Positions 43,904 to 54,642 of a stretch of DNA of 64,000 nucleotides are shown piece by piece. This stretch comes from Micromonospora sp. NBRC 110009 (GTDB taxonomy: Bacteria > Actinomycetota > Actinomycetes > Mycobacteriales > Micromonosporaceae). Each line of letters starts with the position of its first letter. Position 1 is the stretch's first letter. The stretch is taken from contig NZ_CP130427.1 in NCBI RefSeq assembly GCF_030518795.1, forward strand, positions 3,162,001 to 3,226,000, read 5' to 3'. Made by a program: the position numbers and the translations under genes. The notes beneath the pieces were generated by a model. It searched no databases. It saw only the letters and a program-made list of their open reading frames with translations, and had not been told where the DNA came from.

Positions 43904-45082
43904 GTGGACCTGTACGAGTACCAGGGGCGGGACCTGTTCGAGCGGCACGGGTTGCCCGTGCTCGCCGGCGGCGTCGCCACTACCCCGGAGGAGGCCCGCG
44001 CGATCGCCGAGCGCCTCGGCGGCCGGGTGGTCGTCAAGGCGCAGGTGAAGGTCGGCGGCCGCGGCAAGGCCGGCGGCGTGAAGCTGGCCGAGGGCGCGGA
44101 GGAGACGGTGGCCCGGGCCACCGACATCCTCGGCATGGACATCAAGGGTCACACGGTCCACAAGGTCATGATCACCGTGACCGCGGACGTGGCCGAGGAG
44201 TACTACTTCTCGTACCTGCTCGACCGGGCGAACCGCACCTTCCTCTGCATCGCCAGCGTCGCCGGCGGCATGGACATCGAGCAGGTCGCCGCCGAGACCC
44301 CGGAGAAGGTCGTCAAGGCCCCGATCGACGCCAACACCGGCGTGGACGAGGCGAAGGCGCGGGAGATCGTCAGCGCGGCCGGCTTCCCGGCCGAGGTCGC
44401 CGACCAGGTCGTCGAGGTCGCGGTCAAGCTGTGGCAGGCGTTCGTCGCCGAGGACGCCACGCTGGTCGAGGTCAACCCGCTGGCCAAGACCAAGGACGGC
44501 AAGCTGCTGCTGCTGGACGCCAAGATCACCCTGGACGAGAACGCCGCGTTCCGGCACCCGGACCACGAGGCCCTGGTCGACCAGGCCTCGGTGGACCCGC
44601 TGGAGCAGGCGGCCAAGGAGAAGGACCTCAACTACGTCAAGCTCGACGGCGAGGTCGGCATCATCGGCAACGGCGCGGGCCTGGTCATGTCCACCCTCGA
44701 CGTGGTGGCGTACGCGGGCGAGCGGCACGGCGGCGTCAAGCCGGCCAACTTCCTCGACATCGGCGGCGGCGCGAGCGCCGCGGTGATGGCGAACGGCCTG
44801 GAGATCGTCCTCTCCGACCCGTCGGTGAAGAGCGTCTTCGTCAACGTCTTCGGCGGCATCACCGCCTGCGACGCGGTGGCCAACGGCATCGTGCAGGCGC
44901 TGGGGCTGCTGGAGCAGCGGGGCGAGAAGGTCACCAAGCCGCTCGTCGTCCGCCTCGACGGCAACAACGCCGAGGCCGGTCGGGCGATCCTCGACGGCGC
45001 GAACAACCCGCTGATCGAGCGGGTCGACACCATGGATGGCGCGGCCGAGCGGGCCGCCGAGCTGGCCGCTGCGGGGGTCTGA
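43904..45082 (+). CDS. sucC: Succinate--CoA ligase, beta subunit
   Basis: 392 residues, usual length. It starts [20 protein letters not shown] with the ATP-grasp fold, [12 protein letters not shown] near residue 50, the metal-binding [20 protein letters not shown] and the C-terminal CoA-ligase-type segment [17 protein letters not shown]. With SucD it makes succinate and ATP or GTP from succinyl-CoA in the citric acid cycle. GTG start with only a weak ribosome site (GGGACG). sucD follows after 2 bp. Confidence 0.96.
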   Translation: MDLYEYQGRDLFERHGLPVLAGGVATTPEEARAIAERLGGRVVVKAQVKVGGRGKAGGVKLAEGAEETVARATDILGMDIKGHTVHKVMITVTADVAEEYYFSYLLDRANRTFLCIASVAGGMDIEQVAAETPEKVVKAPIDANTGVDEAKAREIVSAAGFPAEVADQVVEVAVKLWQAFVAEDATLVEVNPLAKTKDGKLLLLDAKITLDENAAFRHPDHEALVDQASVDPLEQAAKEKDLNYVKLDGEVGIIGNGAGLVMSTLDVVAYAGERHGGVKPANFLDIGGGASAAVMANGLEIVLSDPSVKSVFVNVFGGITACDAVANGIVQALGLLEQRGEKVTKPLVVRLDGNNAEAGRAILDGANNPLIERVDTMDGAAERAAELAAAGV

Positions 45083-45084
45083 TC

Positions 45085-45972
<888 letters not shown>

Positions 45973-45990
45973 GCGGTCCCGTGACGTGCC

Positions 45991-46023
45991 GAGGGGGTCG
46001 ACCGGAAAGCGGTCGGCCCCCTC
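45991..46023. terminator. Terminator behind sucD
   Basis: 13-bp arms (45991-46003, 46011-46023) with one G-U pair and a 7-nt loop, between convergent sucD and the small membrane protein gene. Confidence 0.72.
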
Positions 46024-46029
46024 GTCTGC

Positions 46030-46299
46030 TCAGCGGTACCAGTACGGGTAGTAGTAGCTCCCCCGGGCCCGGATGATCGCGCTGGTGATGATGTTGATGA
46101 CGCCGAACGCGATGGCCAGCCAGCCGAGCAGTTGGGACCGCCCGAAGCGCTTCGCGTCCCGGATCGACAGGTAGCCGAAGACGATGCCGAGGATGCCGCA
46201 GCACAGCAGACCGAAGATGATCCCCAGGACGCCCCACAGGGTGGTCCGGTCCCGGCCGGCGGCCGGCGGCGGTGGCGGCGGCGGATACGGAGCGTTCAC
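46030..46299 (-). CDS. DUF4190-like small membrane protein
   Basis: 89 residues. A Pro-rich N-terminus (NAPYPPPPPPPAAGRDR) precedes two membrane helices (TLWGVLGIIFGLLCCGILGI and LLGWLAIAFGVINIITSAII) joined by YLSIRDAKRFGRSQ, the DUF4190 pattern, and a Tyr-rich end. Function unknown. GTG start five bases after GGAGG; the frame upstream to 46464 overlaps the divergent DUF6350 gene and is rejected. Confidence 0.82.
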   Translation of the reverse strand: MNAPYPPPPPPPAAGRDRTTLWGVLGIIFGLLCCGILGIVFGYLSIRDAKRFGRSQLLGWLAIAFGVINIITSAIIRARGSYYYPYWYR

Positions 46300-46457
46300 G
46301 GCGTCCTCCGAGCGGTCGGTGCCGCGACAGGAAAGGTCGCGTCCTGGGCCGAGGCTAAACCGGATCAGCGCCGGGAACCGGTGGATCACGGAACTCGCCG
46401 GGGCGCCGGGGCGGTATCGGACTGCCACCGTCGGCGCGACATGCCAGAGTAGAGCCG

Positions 46458-47819
46458 ATGTCACCCGTCACCCCTGACCAGCCCCGCCGTTCCGCCGCCG
46501 AGGTCACCGCCGACGCCCGGCCGGCCGGGCGCGCCCGGCCGGCGCCCCGGGTGCCCGCGCCCCGGTCGCCGGAGGCGCCGCGCGGTCGGGCCCCGCTCCC
46601 CGTCGCCGCCGGGGTGGCGGCCGGCTGGGCGGCCGTGACGTCGTGGCTGCCGGTCACCCTGGTGCTCGGTCTGGCCCAGCTCAGCGAGGACGCCGGCTCG
46701 CTGACCGGGGCGATGCGCGCCGGCCTCGCCGGCTGGCTGCTGGGGCACGGGGTGCCGCTGGAAACCTCCGCCGGGCCGCTCGGGCTGGTGCCGCTCGCCC
46801 TGACCGCGCTCGCCGTCTGGCGGCTCACCCGGGCCGGGGTGCACGTCACCCGGGCCGTCGGCGCCCGCGGTAGCCGGTCCCCCGGGCGGGCGCTCACCGT
46901 CGCGGTCGCCGTCGGCATCGGGTACGCGCTGCTCGGCGCCGTCGCCGCGATCGCGGTCAGCGCCGGTGGCCTGCGGGTGTCCCCGATCCGGGCCGGGCTG
47001 GCCTGCGCGGTCGTCGGCACGCTCGCCGCCCTGGTCGGCGCGGTGCGCACCACCGGCGTGTCGGTGCTGCTGGCGCGGCGGTCTCCACCGGCGCTGCGGA
47101 ACGGGCTGCGGACCGGGCTGGTCGCCGGGTTGCTGCTGCTCGGCGCGGGTGCCGGGGCGGCCGGGCTGTCGGTGGCGACGGGGGGTGGCGACGCGGCCGA
47201 CATGATCGGGGCGTACCGGACCGGGGTGGCCGGTCAGGCCGGCATCACCCTGGTCAGCCTCGCGTACGCGCCGAACGCCACCGTCTGGTCGGCCAGTTAC
47301 CTGCTCGGCCCCGGGTTCGCCGTCGGCACCGACACCGCCGTACGGACCAGCGAGGTCTCGGTGGGCGCGCTGCCCGCCGTACCGCTGCTGGCCGGCCTGC
47401 CGCGCGGCCCGGTCGACGGGCTCGGCGTGGGGCTGCTCGCGGTGCCGGTGCTGGCCGGGATGGCCGCCGGCTGGCTGCTGGCCCGGCGGCTCGTGCGAAT
47501 CGCGGCCGAGGAGCGGGCGGCGCTCGGCTGGCCGGCGCTGCTGGCCCCGGCGGCGCTCGCCGGCCCGGTGGCCGGGGTGCTGCTCGGCGCGGCCGCCGCG
47601 GCCTCGGGCGGCCCGCTCGGCGGGGGGCGGCTGGCCGAGATCGGCCCGACGCCGTGGCTGGTGGCCGGGGTGGCGGCACTGGTCGTCGCCGCCGGCGCCC
47701 TGCTCGGCGCGGCAGCCGTCAAGGCCCTCACCCACGACACCCCCACCTCCCGCCCGACCACCTCCCGCCCGACCACCCCTCGCCCCGCCGCGCCGCGTCC
47801 GGCCGCCCCGCCCCGCTGA
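46458..47819 (+). CDS. DUF6350-family polytopic membrane protein
   Basis: 453 residues with about ten membrane helices. The family landmark is the conserved SLAYAPNATVWSASYLLGPG loop followed by FAVGTDTAV. An Arg/Pro-rich cytoplasmic N-terminus (~50 residues) and a C-terminal tail of TSRPTTSRPTTPRP-type repeats flank it. It is regularly found just upstream of purN in actinobacteria; no function is established to my knowledge. ATG at 46458; CAGAGT seven bases earlier may be a -10 for a leaderless mRNA. Confidence 0.87.
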   Translation: MSPVTPDQPRRSAAEVTADARPAGRARPAPRVPAPRSPEAPRGRAPLPVAAGVAAGWAAVTSWLPVTLVLGLAQLSEDAGSLTGAMRAGLAGWLLGHGVPLETSAGPLGLVPLALTALAVWRLTRAGVHVTRAVGARGSRSPGRALTVAVAVGIGYALLGAVAAIAVSAGGLRVSPIRAGLACAVVGTLAALVGAVRTTGVSVLLARRSPPALRNGLRTGLVAGLLLLGAGAGAAGLSVATGGGDAADMIGAYRTGVAGQAGITLVSLAYAPNATVWSASYLLGPGFAVGTDTAVRTSEVSVGALPAVPLLAGLPRGPVDGLGVGLLAVPVLAGMAAGWLLARRLVRIAAEERAALGWPALLAPAALAGPVAGVLLGAAAAASGGPLGGGRLAEIGPTPWLVAGVAALVVAAGALLGAAAVKALTHDTPTSRPTTSRPTTPRPAAPRPAAPPR

Positions 47820-47895
47820 ACAGGTAGTTCCGGTCGCGGGACCGGGTTCGCGGGCGACCCTCCTGGTCGACGCCGAGGGGTGGGAGGAACGGCGA

Positions 47896-47924
47896 GGGGC
47901 GCTCCGGATGCTCCGGAACGCCCC
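47896..47924. terminator. Imperfect hairpin between convergent membrane-protein genes
   Basis: 12-bp arms (47896-47907 and 47913-47924) with one mismatch and a 5-nt loop, between the DUF6350 and DUF4190 stops. Confidence 0.5.
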
Positions 47925-47941
47925 CGCGGTGATCGGGTCGA

Positions 47942-48574
47942 TCAGGGCTCGGTCGGCAGGTTGACGTTGGCGACGATACCGAGGATGAGCACCAGGATGC
48001 CGAGACCGGCGCCGACGGCGCCGCAGATCAGCCCGGCCTTGGCCTGGCCGTCATTGCTGGCCAGCCCCTGCGCGGCCTTCTGCCGGCCGAGGTAGCCGGT
48101 GATCACACCGGCGATGCCGACCGGGATGCCCAGGTAGAGGCAGCAGGCCAGCGGGATCGACGCGATGCCGAGGATCATCGACACCAGGCCGAGGGTGTTG
48201 TTGTTCTGCCCCTGTCCGCTGGGGTAGCCGGCGGCCGGGTAGGTCGGCGCGGCGCCATACGGCTGCTGCTGCGCGTACGGGTCCTGGTACGGCTGCTGCT
48301 GTCCGTAGGGCTGGCCCGAGGTCGGCTGGCCGTAGGGCTGGCCCGAGGTCGGCTGCTGGCCGTACGGCTGCCCGGAGGTCGGCTGCTGCCCGTACTGCGG
48401 AGCCTGCGGCGGCTGGGCGTACGGGTCCTGCCCGTACGGCTGGCCCGAGGTCGGCTGCTGCCCGTACTGGGGAGCCTGCGGCGGCTGGGCGTACGGGTCG
48501 TACTGAGGGGAGGTCGGGTCCTGGTTGGGCTGCTGCTGGCCGTACGGATCCTGACCGGGGTAACCGGGCTGCAT
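47942..48574 (-). CDS. DUF4190-domain protein with Gln/Pro/Tyr repeat head
   Basis: 210 residues. The N-terminal ~115 residues are repeats of QYGQQPTSGQPYGQ and DPYAQPPQAP units. The C-terminus has the DUF4190 pair of membrane helices (TLGLVSMILGIASIPLACCL and a later GLICGAVGAGLGILVLILGI) with the linking GYLGRQKAAQG. Function unknown; such heads often scaffold other proteins. ATG start nine bases after GAGGAG. Divergent from purN. Confidence 0.88.
   Translation of the reverse strand: MQPGYPGQDPYGQQQPNQDPTSPQYDPYAQPPQAPQYGQQPTSGQPYGQDPYAQPPQAPQYGQQPTSGQPYGQQPTSGQPYGQPTSGQPYGQQQPYQDPYAQQQPYGAAPTYPAAGYPSGQGQNNNTLGLVSMILGIASIPLACCLYLGIPVGIAGVITGYLGRQKAAQGLASNDGQAKAGLICGAVGAGLGILVLILGIVANVNLPTEP
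48300..48503. repeat. In-gene tandem repeats in the DUF4190 protein
   Basis: The DNA holds several copies of a CGTA(C/G)GGCTGGCCCGAGGTCG-like unit and a duplicated longer block encoding the APQYGQQPTSGQPYGQ segments. The reading frame is kept throughout, so repeat number could vary without frameshift. Confidence 0.75.
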
Positions 48575-48748
48575 TGCTGGTTGCTCCTCAAACTGGGGGT
48601 CGACGGTCCATGGTGCCGCTGATGATTCCGCCCAGCACCGGGACGCACCGGGCGTCGGCAGCGTATCGTGCCGATGCCACCCGGGAGATCACCCGCGACG
48701 CCGCCGCCCGAGCGCTGGACGGCCCGAGCAGCCCGATAGGGTTGCCGG
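48575..48748. promoter_or_regulatory. Divergent region before purN with a leaderless-type promoter
   Basis: About 174 bp. TAGGGT at 48737-48742 is followed by six bases and the purN GTG at 48749, with no ribosome binding site. The other half must hold the promoter of the DUF4190 gene. Confidence 0.5.
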
Positions 48749-49369
48749 GTGACCGAGCCCGCGTCCGTCGCCCGCCTCGTCGTCCTCGTCTCAGGCTCCG
48801 GCAGCAACCTCCAGGCGCTGCTGGACGCCACCGCCGACCCCGGGTACGGGGCGCGGGTGGTCGCCGTGGGCGCCGACCGGGACGGGATCGCCGGCCTGGA
48901 CCGGGCGACCGCGGCCGGGGTGCCCACCTTCGTCGAGCGGCTGACGGACCATCCGACCCGCGCGGACTGGGACAAGGCGCTGACCGCCCGGGTCGCCGAG
49001 CACCAGCCGGACCTGGTGATCAGCGCCGGCTTCCTCAAGCTCGTCGGCCCGCAGTTCCTCGCCGCGTTCGACGACCGCTACCTCAACACGCACAACACCC
49101 TGCTGCCGGCGTTCCCCGGCATCCACGGCCCCCGGGACGCGCTCGCGTACGGCGTCAAGGTCACCGGGGCCACCCTGTTCTTCGTCGACGCCGGGATGGA
49201 CACCGGCCCGATCGTCGCCCAGGTCGCCGTGCCGGTGCTGGACGACGACGACGAGGAGACGCTCACCGAGCGCATCAAGGAGGCCGAGCGGCGCCAGCTC
49301 GTCGAGCAGGTCGGTCGGCTGGTCCGTGAAGGTTGGACGATCACCGGCAGAAAGGTCACGGTTCCGTGA
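48749..49369 (+). CDS. purN: Phosphoribosylglycinamide formyltransferase
   Basis: 206 residues. Transfers a formyl group from 10-formyl-THF to GAR in purine synthesis. The phosphate loop [13 protein letters not shown] is near the N-terminus, and the catalytic Asn-His-Asp are N113, H115 ([12 protein letters not shown]) and D151 (MDTGPI). The common HPSLLP is HNTLLP here, a mild variant that keeps the catalytic residues. GTG start. The stop overlaps purH by four bases. folD at 60.8 kb supplies the formyl donor. Confidence 0.95.
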   Translation: MTEPASVARLVVLVSGSGSNLQALLDATADPGYGARVVAVGADRDGIAGLDRATAAGVPTFVERLTDHPTRADWDKALTARVAEHQPDLVISAGFLKLVGPQFLAAFDDRYLNTHNTLLPAFPGIHGPRDALAYGVKVTGATLFFVDAGMDTGPIVAQVAVPVLDDDDEETLTERIKEAERRQLVEQVGRLVREGWTITGRKVTVP

Positions 49370-50937
49370 GCACCACTGAGGACGCCCGCCGCCCGATCCG
49401 GCGTGCGCTGGTCAGCGTCTACGACAAGACCGGCCTGGTCGAGCTGGCCCGGGCCCTGCACGAGGCCGGCGTGGAGATCGTCTCGACGGGCAGCACCGCG
49501 TCGACCATCTCCCGCGCGGGCGTGCCGGTGACCCCGGTCGAGCAGGTGACCGGCTTCCCGGAGATCCTCGACGGCCGGGTGAAGACCCTGCACCCGAAGA
49601 TCCACGGCGGCCTCCTCGCCGACCTGCGCAAGGACGCCCACGCCGCGCAGCTCGACGAGCACGGCATCGCCGGCATCGATCTGCTGGTCTCCAACCTCTA
49701 CCCGTTCCAGGCCACGGTCGCCTCGGGCGCCGGCCGGGACGAGTGCGTCGAGCAGATCGACATCGGCGGTCCGGCGATGGTCCGGGCGGCAGCCAAGAAC
49801 CACGCCTCGGTCGCTGTGGTGACCGATCCGGCGGCGTACCCGGCGCTGCTGGCCGCGCTCGCCGAGGGCGGCTTCACCCTGGCTCAGCGCCGGGCGCTCG
49901 CCGCCCGCGCGTTCGCCGACATCGCCGACTACGACGTGGCCGTCGCGGAGTGGTTCGCGACCACGGTGGCGCCGGCCGCCGACGGGTGGCCGGAGTTCGC
50001 CGACCTGGCGCTGCGCCGGCAGGCGGTGCTGCGCTACGGCGAGAACCCGCACCAGGCGGCCGCCCTCTACGCCGACCCGGCGAGCCCGGCGGGCCTGGCG
50101 CAGGCGGAGCAGCTGCACGGCAAGGAGATGTCCTACAACAACTACGTCGACGCGGACGCCGCCTGGCGGGCCGCGAACGACTTCCCCGGCCAGCCGGCGG
50201 TGGCGATCATCAAGCACGCCAACCCGTGCGGCATCGCGGTCGGGGCCGACGTGGCCGAGGCGCACCGCAAGGCGCACGCCTGCGACCCGGTGTCCGCGTA
50301 CGGCGGGGTGATCGCGGTGAACCGGCCGGTCAGCGTGGCGATGGCCCGACAGGTCGCGGAGATCTTCACCGAGGTCCTGGTGGCGCCCGGCTTCGACGAG
50401 GGCGCCGTGGAGATCCTCCAGGCCAAGAAGAACATCCGGCTGCTGCGGGCGCCGGAGTTCGACCCGCTGCCGGCCGAGTGGCGGCAGGTCACCGGCGGCG
50501 TGCTGGTGCAGCTGCGGGACCGGATCGACGCCGACGGCGACGACCCGGCGAACTGGCGGCTGGCCACCGGCGAGGCGGCCGACGAGGCGACGCTGCGGGA
50601 CCTGGCATTCGCCTGGCGGGCGGTCCGCGCGGTGAAGAGCAACGCGATCCTGCTGGCCCGGGACGGCGCCACCGTCGGCGTCGGGATGGGTCAGGTCAAC
50701 CGGGTGGACTCGGCGCAGCTCGCGGTGCGCCGGGCGGGCGCCGACCGGGCCCGCGGGTCGGTCTGCGCCTCGGACGCCTTCTTCCCGTTCGCGGACGGGC
50801 CGAAGATCCTCATCGAGGCGGGCGTCCGGGCGATCGTCCAGCCCGGCGGCTCGATCCGCGACGAGGAGACCATCGCGGCCTGCAAGGAGGCCGGCGTGAC
50901 CATGTACCTCACCGGCACCCGGCACTTCTTCCACTGA
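49366..50937 (+). CDS. purH: Bifunctional AICAR transformylase / IMP cyclohydrolase
   Basis: 523 residues, standard length. The N-terminal cyclohydrolase ([20 protein letters not shown], then [15 protein letters not shown]) closes the ring to IMP. The C-terminal AICAR transformylase has [14 protein letters not shown], the catalytic K283-H284 in [11 protein letters not shown] and [10 protein letters not shown] near the end. Together they perform the last two steps to IMP, the substrate of guaB in this window. The GTG at 49366 overlaps the purN stop (GTGA), so translation is coupled; the earlier GTG at 49333 lies inside purN and is rejected. Confidence 0.96.
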   Translation: MSTTEDARRPIRRALVSVYDKTGLVELARALHEAGVEIVSTGSTASTISRAGVPVTPVEQVTGFPEILDGRVKTLHPKIHGGLLADLRKDAHAAQLDEHGIAGIDLLVSNLYPFQATVASGAGRDECVEQIDIGGPAMVRAAAKNHASVAVVTDPAAYPALLAALAEGGFTLAQRRALAARAFADIADYDVAVAEWFATTVAPAADGWPEFADLALRRQAVLRYGENPHQAAALYADPASPAGLAQAEQLHGKEMSYNNYVDADAAWRAANDFPGQPAVAIIKHANPCGIAVGADVAEAHRKAHACDPVSAYGGVIAVNRPVSVAMARQVAEIFTEVLVAPGFDEGAVEILQAKKNIRLLRAPEFDPLPAEWRQVTGGVLVQLRDRIDADGDDPANWRLATGEAADEATLRDLAFAWRAVRAVKSNAILLARDGATVGVGMGQVNRVDSAQLAVRRAGADRARGSVCASDAFFPFADGPKILIEAGVRAIVQPGGSIRDEETIAACKEAGVTMYLTGTRHFFH

Positions 50938-50951
50938 TCTCCCGGGCTTTG

Positions 50952-50981
50952 CAGGGGCGCGACCGACCGGTCGCGCCCCTG
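50952..50981 (+). terminator. Terminator of purNH
   Basis: Perfect 13-bp arms (50952-50964, 50969-50981) with a 4-nt loop followed by TTTC. Confidence 0.85.
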
Positions 50982-51058
50982 TTTCATGTGTTGACATTCC
51001 TGTTCGGAGCGATGTCACGAGCCGGGCGCTGACCAGCCGAAAGTACGACTGCTTCCCA

Positions 51059-51088
51059 TTGCCCGGTTGTGAAAGTTGTTGCTAGCGT
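51059..51088 (+). promoter_or_regulatory. Promoter upstream of the secreted hypothetical gene
   Basis: TTGCCC (51059-51064) and TAGCGT (51083-51088) with an 18-bp spacer, about 100 bp before the ATG at 51195. TTGACA at 50993 is another -35-like box but has no good -10. Confidence 0.45.
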
Positions 51089-51194
51089 TGTCCCGCAGCA
51101 AGCGATCGACCCTCCCCGTTCTCTCCGCCGCCCGCTCCGGCCCGCGGCCACCGCGCCGCCCGCCCGAGCGGCTCCCCCTCCCGACAGGTTGCCC

Positions 51195-51671
51195 ATGCGC
51201 GTACTCGACCGGTTGACCGCCGTCGTCGTCGCGTTGGCGTTCGTCCTGGCCGGCCTGGGGGCGCCCGCCTGCGGAGAGACCCTCGATCCCGGCGCGGTGG
51301 TCACCGCCGCGCACCGGTCGATCGTCCACGACGGCCCGTCCGTTCTTCCTCCGGACGGATGGTCCGTCGACGCACCGGTCACCACGCCGAGCAGTCCCGC
51401 CCCGCCCTCCGGCGACCCCCGAGCCGTCGGCGCGCGCCTCACGCATCCCGACGCTCCGTCGGAGCTGTGGACGGAAGTCTCCGGCGGACCCTGTGGTGAT
51501 CACCGCGCCGGCGTCGTCACCGACGGACCGGACGATCTCCTCCCGGCCGCGCCCCCGCGCGTCGACGACACGTCCGCCCCGGACCTCGTCGCGACCGGTT
51601 ACCGGCAGCCCGCCGTGCCGTTGCCGCCGCGCGGCAGCCCCTCCGGCCGGGCCCCACCGGCCGTCGCCTGA
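51195..51671 (+). CDS. Short secreted or membrane-attached hypothetical protein
   Basis: 158 residues. It starts with a signal-peptide-like stretch (RVLDRLTAVVVALAFVLAGL, then GAPACG), after which no fold or motif is recognisable; the sequence is Pro/Asp/Ala-rich. The frame is open 42 codons further upstream but that part is Pro/Arg-rich and would place the hydrophobic stretch inside. The ribosome site (ACAGGTTG) is weak. It could be a real small exported protein or a chance frame in GC-rich DNA. Confidence 0.5.
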   Translation: MRVLDRLTAVVVALAFVLAGLGAPACGETLDPGAVVTAAHRSIVHDGPSVLPPDGWSVDAPVTTPSSPAPPSGDPRAVGARLTHPDAPSELWTEVSGGPCGDHRAGVVTDGPDDLLPAAPPRVDDTSAPDLVATGYRQPAVPLPPRGSPSGRAPPAVA

Positions 51672-51850
51672 CCCTCCTCGAGTTCGTTCATCGCGGCTGA
51701 TCCACGCGTCACCGCGCGCCCAGCCGGCTCTGGGTCGACTCCGGAGGGTGTCCGCCCGATGACCGATGCGCCGTGGGGGGTCATCCGCCGCCCACGGTTT
51801 CCCACCCCGGGCAACCCTGCCCGGGACCCCTTGAATCCCGGAGGATTCAC
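51672..51850. promoter_or_regulatory. Gap before the beta-propeller gene
   Basis: About 180 bp. It contains a GGGCAACCCTGCCC hairpin near 51808 and the GGAGG ribosome site of the next gene. No sure promoter was found. Confidence 0.35.
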
Positions 51851-54484
51851 ATGTCCACATCACGCTGGCGCAGGCCGGCGACAATCGCGGGCGCGCTGGT
51901 GCTCACCGCCGCGCTCGGTGGCGTGGTCGCCACCAACCACGAGGTACAGGAGAAGCTGGGCCTGGCCGACGAGCCGGGCGCCAACATGCCCTGGCACCCC
52001 AGAGAGTTCATGGAGATGGCGGCCGGCGAGGAGTCGGAGGAGGCCGGCGAGGAGGCCTTCGAGGCCCGCACCATCGCCGAGCAGTTCGCCCAGGCTCGCT
52101 ACGCCCCGGGCATCGTCTCGCCAGGCGCGTACTCGAACGCGCTGAGCCAGCTCAACGGGCTCGCCGCCACCAAGGGCACCTGGCGCGAGGTAACCAACAT
52201 CAAGTACGACGGGGACGACCCGCGCTACCGCGACTACGCGTCGAACTCCTCCGGTGGCGCCGGCCTGGTCACCGGTCGGATCACCGGCCTCGCGTCGGAC
52301 AACAGCGGCTACGTGTACGCGGCCGGCGCCGACGGCGGCGTGTGGCGTTCCTCGACCGGCGGCGGGAGCTGGACGCCGATCACGGACGCGCTGCCCACCC
52401 TGTCCAGCGGCGACATCGTGCTGGCCGGCGACGGTTCGCTCTGGTACGCCACCGGCGAGGCGAACACCGGCGGCACCTCGTACGTGGGCGCCGGGGTGTA
52501 CCGGCTGGCCAACCCGAAGAGCGGCAGCTTCAAGCCGACCGACCGGGTCGGCGGGACCGAGCTGGAGAGCACGGTCATCAACAAGCTGCGCTTCTTCGAC
52601 GGCAAGGTCTGGGTCGCCACCAACCGGGGCCTGTTCTCGCACGCGATGAGCAGCACCTCGGGCGCCTGGAAGCGGGAGTTCGCGCCGAACCCGAGCTACC
52701 TGCCGGGCGGGGCGAACGCCGGCGACGCGAACGCCGCGTACAAGAACATCGTCAACGACGTGGCCCAGGACCCGCGCAACCCGAAGCACGTGGTGGTCGC
52801 CTCGGCGTGGCGCTCCGGCGACACCTACAACGGTTTCTACGAGACGGCTGACTACACCGCCGGCGGCTGGACGAAGGTCAACCCGACCGGCGCCATGCCG
52901 GCCGACGACATCGGCTACGTGACGTTCGCCTTCTCCGCCGACGGCGGCAAGCTGTATGCGATCAACCAGTCGCCGCGGCTGCTCAACAAGCCGGCCGGCA
53001 ACGTGAACAGCTACCTGGACGGCATCTACGTCTCCAACACCGGCTCGCCGGCCGGGCCGTGGAACAAGATCGCCGACTCGTCGAAGCTGGGCAACTCCGG
53101 CTCGGCGCTGAAGCAGACCGTGATCGGCAAGGGCTACGGCCCGGGCATCCAGGCCTGGTACAACCAGTTCCTGGCGGTGGACCCGGCCAACCCGAACCAC
53201 GTCTGGGCGGGTCTGGAGGAGGTCTACGAGTCGACCGACGCCGGCGCCAACTGGAAGACCGTGGGTCCGTACTGGAACTTCGGCTTCTCCTGCTGGAGCA
53301 TCTACGACGCCCAGAACAAGTGCAACAAGACCACCCACTCCGACCAGCACTCGGTGGCGGTCGGCAACGGGTTCGTCTACGTCGGCAACGACGGTGGTGT
53401 GTACCGCCGGCCGATCAACGGCAAGACCGACAAGGACGGGCACGCCACCGACTGGCAGAGCCTGAACGACGGCACCATCGACGCCCTCCAGTACTACTCG
53501 GTGGCGCTGGGCAAGGACCCGGCCAAGGCCGGCACCATCGTCTCCGGCGGTCTGCAGGACAACGGCACCTCGATCCTGCGCCCCGGCGACACGGTGATGG
53601 GTTCGCACTTCGGCGGTGACGGCGGCGACTCGCAGGCCGACCCGGCGAACGGCTGCCGGCAGGTCCAGGAGTACACCAACCTGGCCATGCGGGTGACCGA
53701 GAACTGCAACGCCAACACCGGCTCGGGCACGCTGGCGGACTCCACCTCGCGGGACATCCAGCCGTACACCAACGCGCCGGGTGACGAGCTGGCCCGGTTC
53801 ATCGCGCCGTTCGCTCCCGACGACCACGACGCGAACGTCTGGGTCGCCGGTGGCCAGCACGTCTGGGTCAACACCAAGGGCTACTCGATCCAGAACGGCA
53901 AGGGCTGGACGAACGTCTTCAACCTGGGCGCCGGACACACCGCCACCTCGGTCGCCGTCTCCGGCGGCATGGCGTACGTCGGCTGGTGCGGACCGTGCAA
54001 CAACGCCGGGTTCGCCCGGGGCCTCGCGGTCGGCAAGGTCACCGACCCGTCGAGCTGGCACCAGGTCAGCCTGCCGGGTGACTTCCCGAACCGGTTCCTG
54101 CAGGGCGTCGGGATCGACCCGGCGAACGCCTCGCACGCCTTCGTCGCGGTCAACGGCTTCTCCCGCCGCTTCACCGAGGGGCCGGGGGCCGGCTTCGGCC
54201 ACGTCTTCGAGACCACCGACGCGGGCGCGACCTGGAAGGACGTCTCGGCGAACCTGCCGGACGTGCCGGCCAGCTCGATCAAGGAGCTGTCCACCGGCGC
54301 GCTGGTGCTCGCCACCGACCTGGCCACGTTCTACCGGGCGCCCGGCGCCACCGACTGGCAGCGGCTCGGCGCCGGCCTGCCGCTGACGGTCGGCATGGAC
54401 GTCGAGTACAACGCGGCGGACAACTCGGTCTACGTCGCGACCCACGGTCGGGGCATCTGGGCGTTCAACCTGGCCCAGCTCTGA
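51851..54484 (+). CDS. Large secreted beta-propeller (sortilin/BNR-repeat-like) protein
   Basis: 877 residues. The N-terminus has a basic start and hydrophobic helix (IAGALVLTAALGGVVATNHE), so it is exported. The body is a chain of beta-propeller blades with Asp-box/BNR repeats such as GVWRSSTGGGSWTPI, VYESTDAGANWKTVG and VFETTDAGATWKDVS, and ends with YVATHGRGIWAFNL, typical of VPS10/sortilin-like and xyloglucanase-like propellers. No catalytic residues can be assigned. It may bind or cut an extracellular polysaccharide or protein. ATG start after GGAGG. Four cysteines could form disulfides. Convergent with the second peptide importer across a long perfect palindrome. Confidence 0.88.
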   Translation: MSTSRWRRPATIAGALVLTAALGGVVATNHEVQEKLGLADEPGANMPWHPREFMEMAAGEESEEAGEEAFEARTIAEQFAQARYAPGIVSPGAYSNALSQLNGLAATKGTWREVTNIKYDGDDPRYRDYASNSSGGAGLVTGRITGLASDNSGYVYAAGADGGVWRSSTGGGSWTPITDALPTLSSGDIVLAGDGSLWYATGEANTGGTSYVGAGVYRLANPKSGSFKPTDRVGGTELESTVINKLRFFDGKVWVATNRGLFSHAMSSTSGAWKREFAPNPSYLPGGANAGDANAAYKNIVNDVAQDPRNPKHVVVASAWRSGDTYNGFYETADYTAGGWTKVNPTGAMPADDIGYVTFAFSADGGKLYAINQSPRLLNKPAGNVNSYLDGIYVSNTGSPAGPWNKIADSSKLGNSGSALKQTVIGKGYGPGIQAWYNQFLAVDPANPNHVWAGLEEVYESTDAGANWKTVGPYWNFGFSCWSIYDAQNKCNKTTHSDQHSVAVGNGFVYVGNDGGVYRRPINGKTDKDGHATDWQSLNDGTIDALQYYSVALGKDPAKAGTIVSGGLQDNGTSILRPGDTVMGSHFGGDGGDSQADPANGCRQVQEYTNLAMRVTENCNANTGSGTLADSTSRDIQPYTNAPGDELARFIAPFAPDDHDANVWVAGGQHVWVNTKGYSIQNGKGWTNVFNLGAGHTATSVAVSGGMAYVGWCGPCNNAGFARGLAVGKVTDPSSWHQVSLPGDFPNRFLQGVGIDPANASHAFVAVNGFSRRFTEGPGAGFGHVFETTDAGATWKDVSANLPDVPASSIKELSTGALVLATDLATFYRAPGATDWQRLGAGLPLTVGMDVEYNAADNSVYVATHGRGIWAFNLAQL

Positions 54485-54565
54485 GGCGTCGTCCGGTCCG
54501 GCGCGGCCCCCGATCCGCCCGGGCCGGACGACCCCCGGTCCGGCGCCCTCGTCCGGGCCGGACGC

Positions 54566-54614
54566 AAGGAGGGGCCCCTGCTCAACGCCAGGCGTTGAGC
54601 AGGGGCCCCTCCTT
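54566..54614. terminator. Perfect 24-bp inverted repeat, bidirectional terminator and dispersed repeat
   Basis: Arms 54566-54589 and 54591-54614 pair perfectly around a single base, and each arm contains the AGGGGCCCCT core and CTCAACGCC box of the dispersed repeat seen at 11183-11234. A T-run follows on the right and an A-run lies at the left. It sits between convergent genes, so it works as a terminator in both directions. Confidence 0.88.
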
Positions 54615-54642
54615 TCCCCACAGGCTTCCGGTTGTGCCCTGC

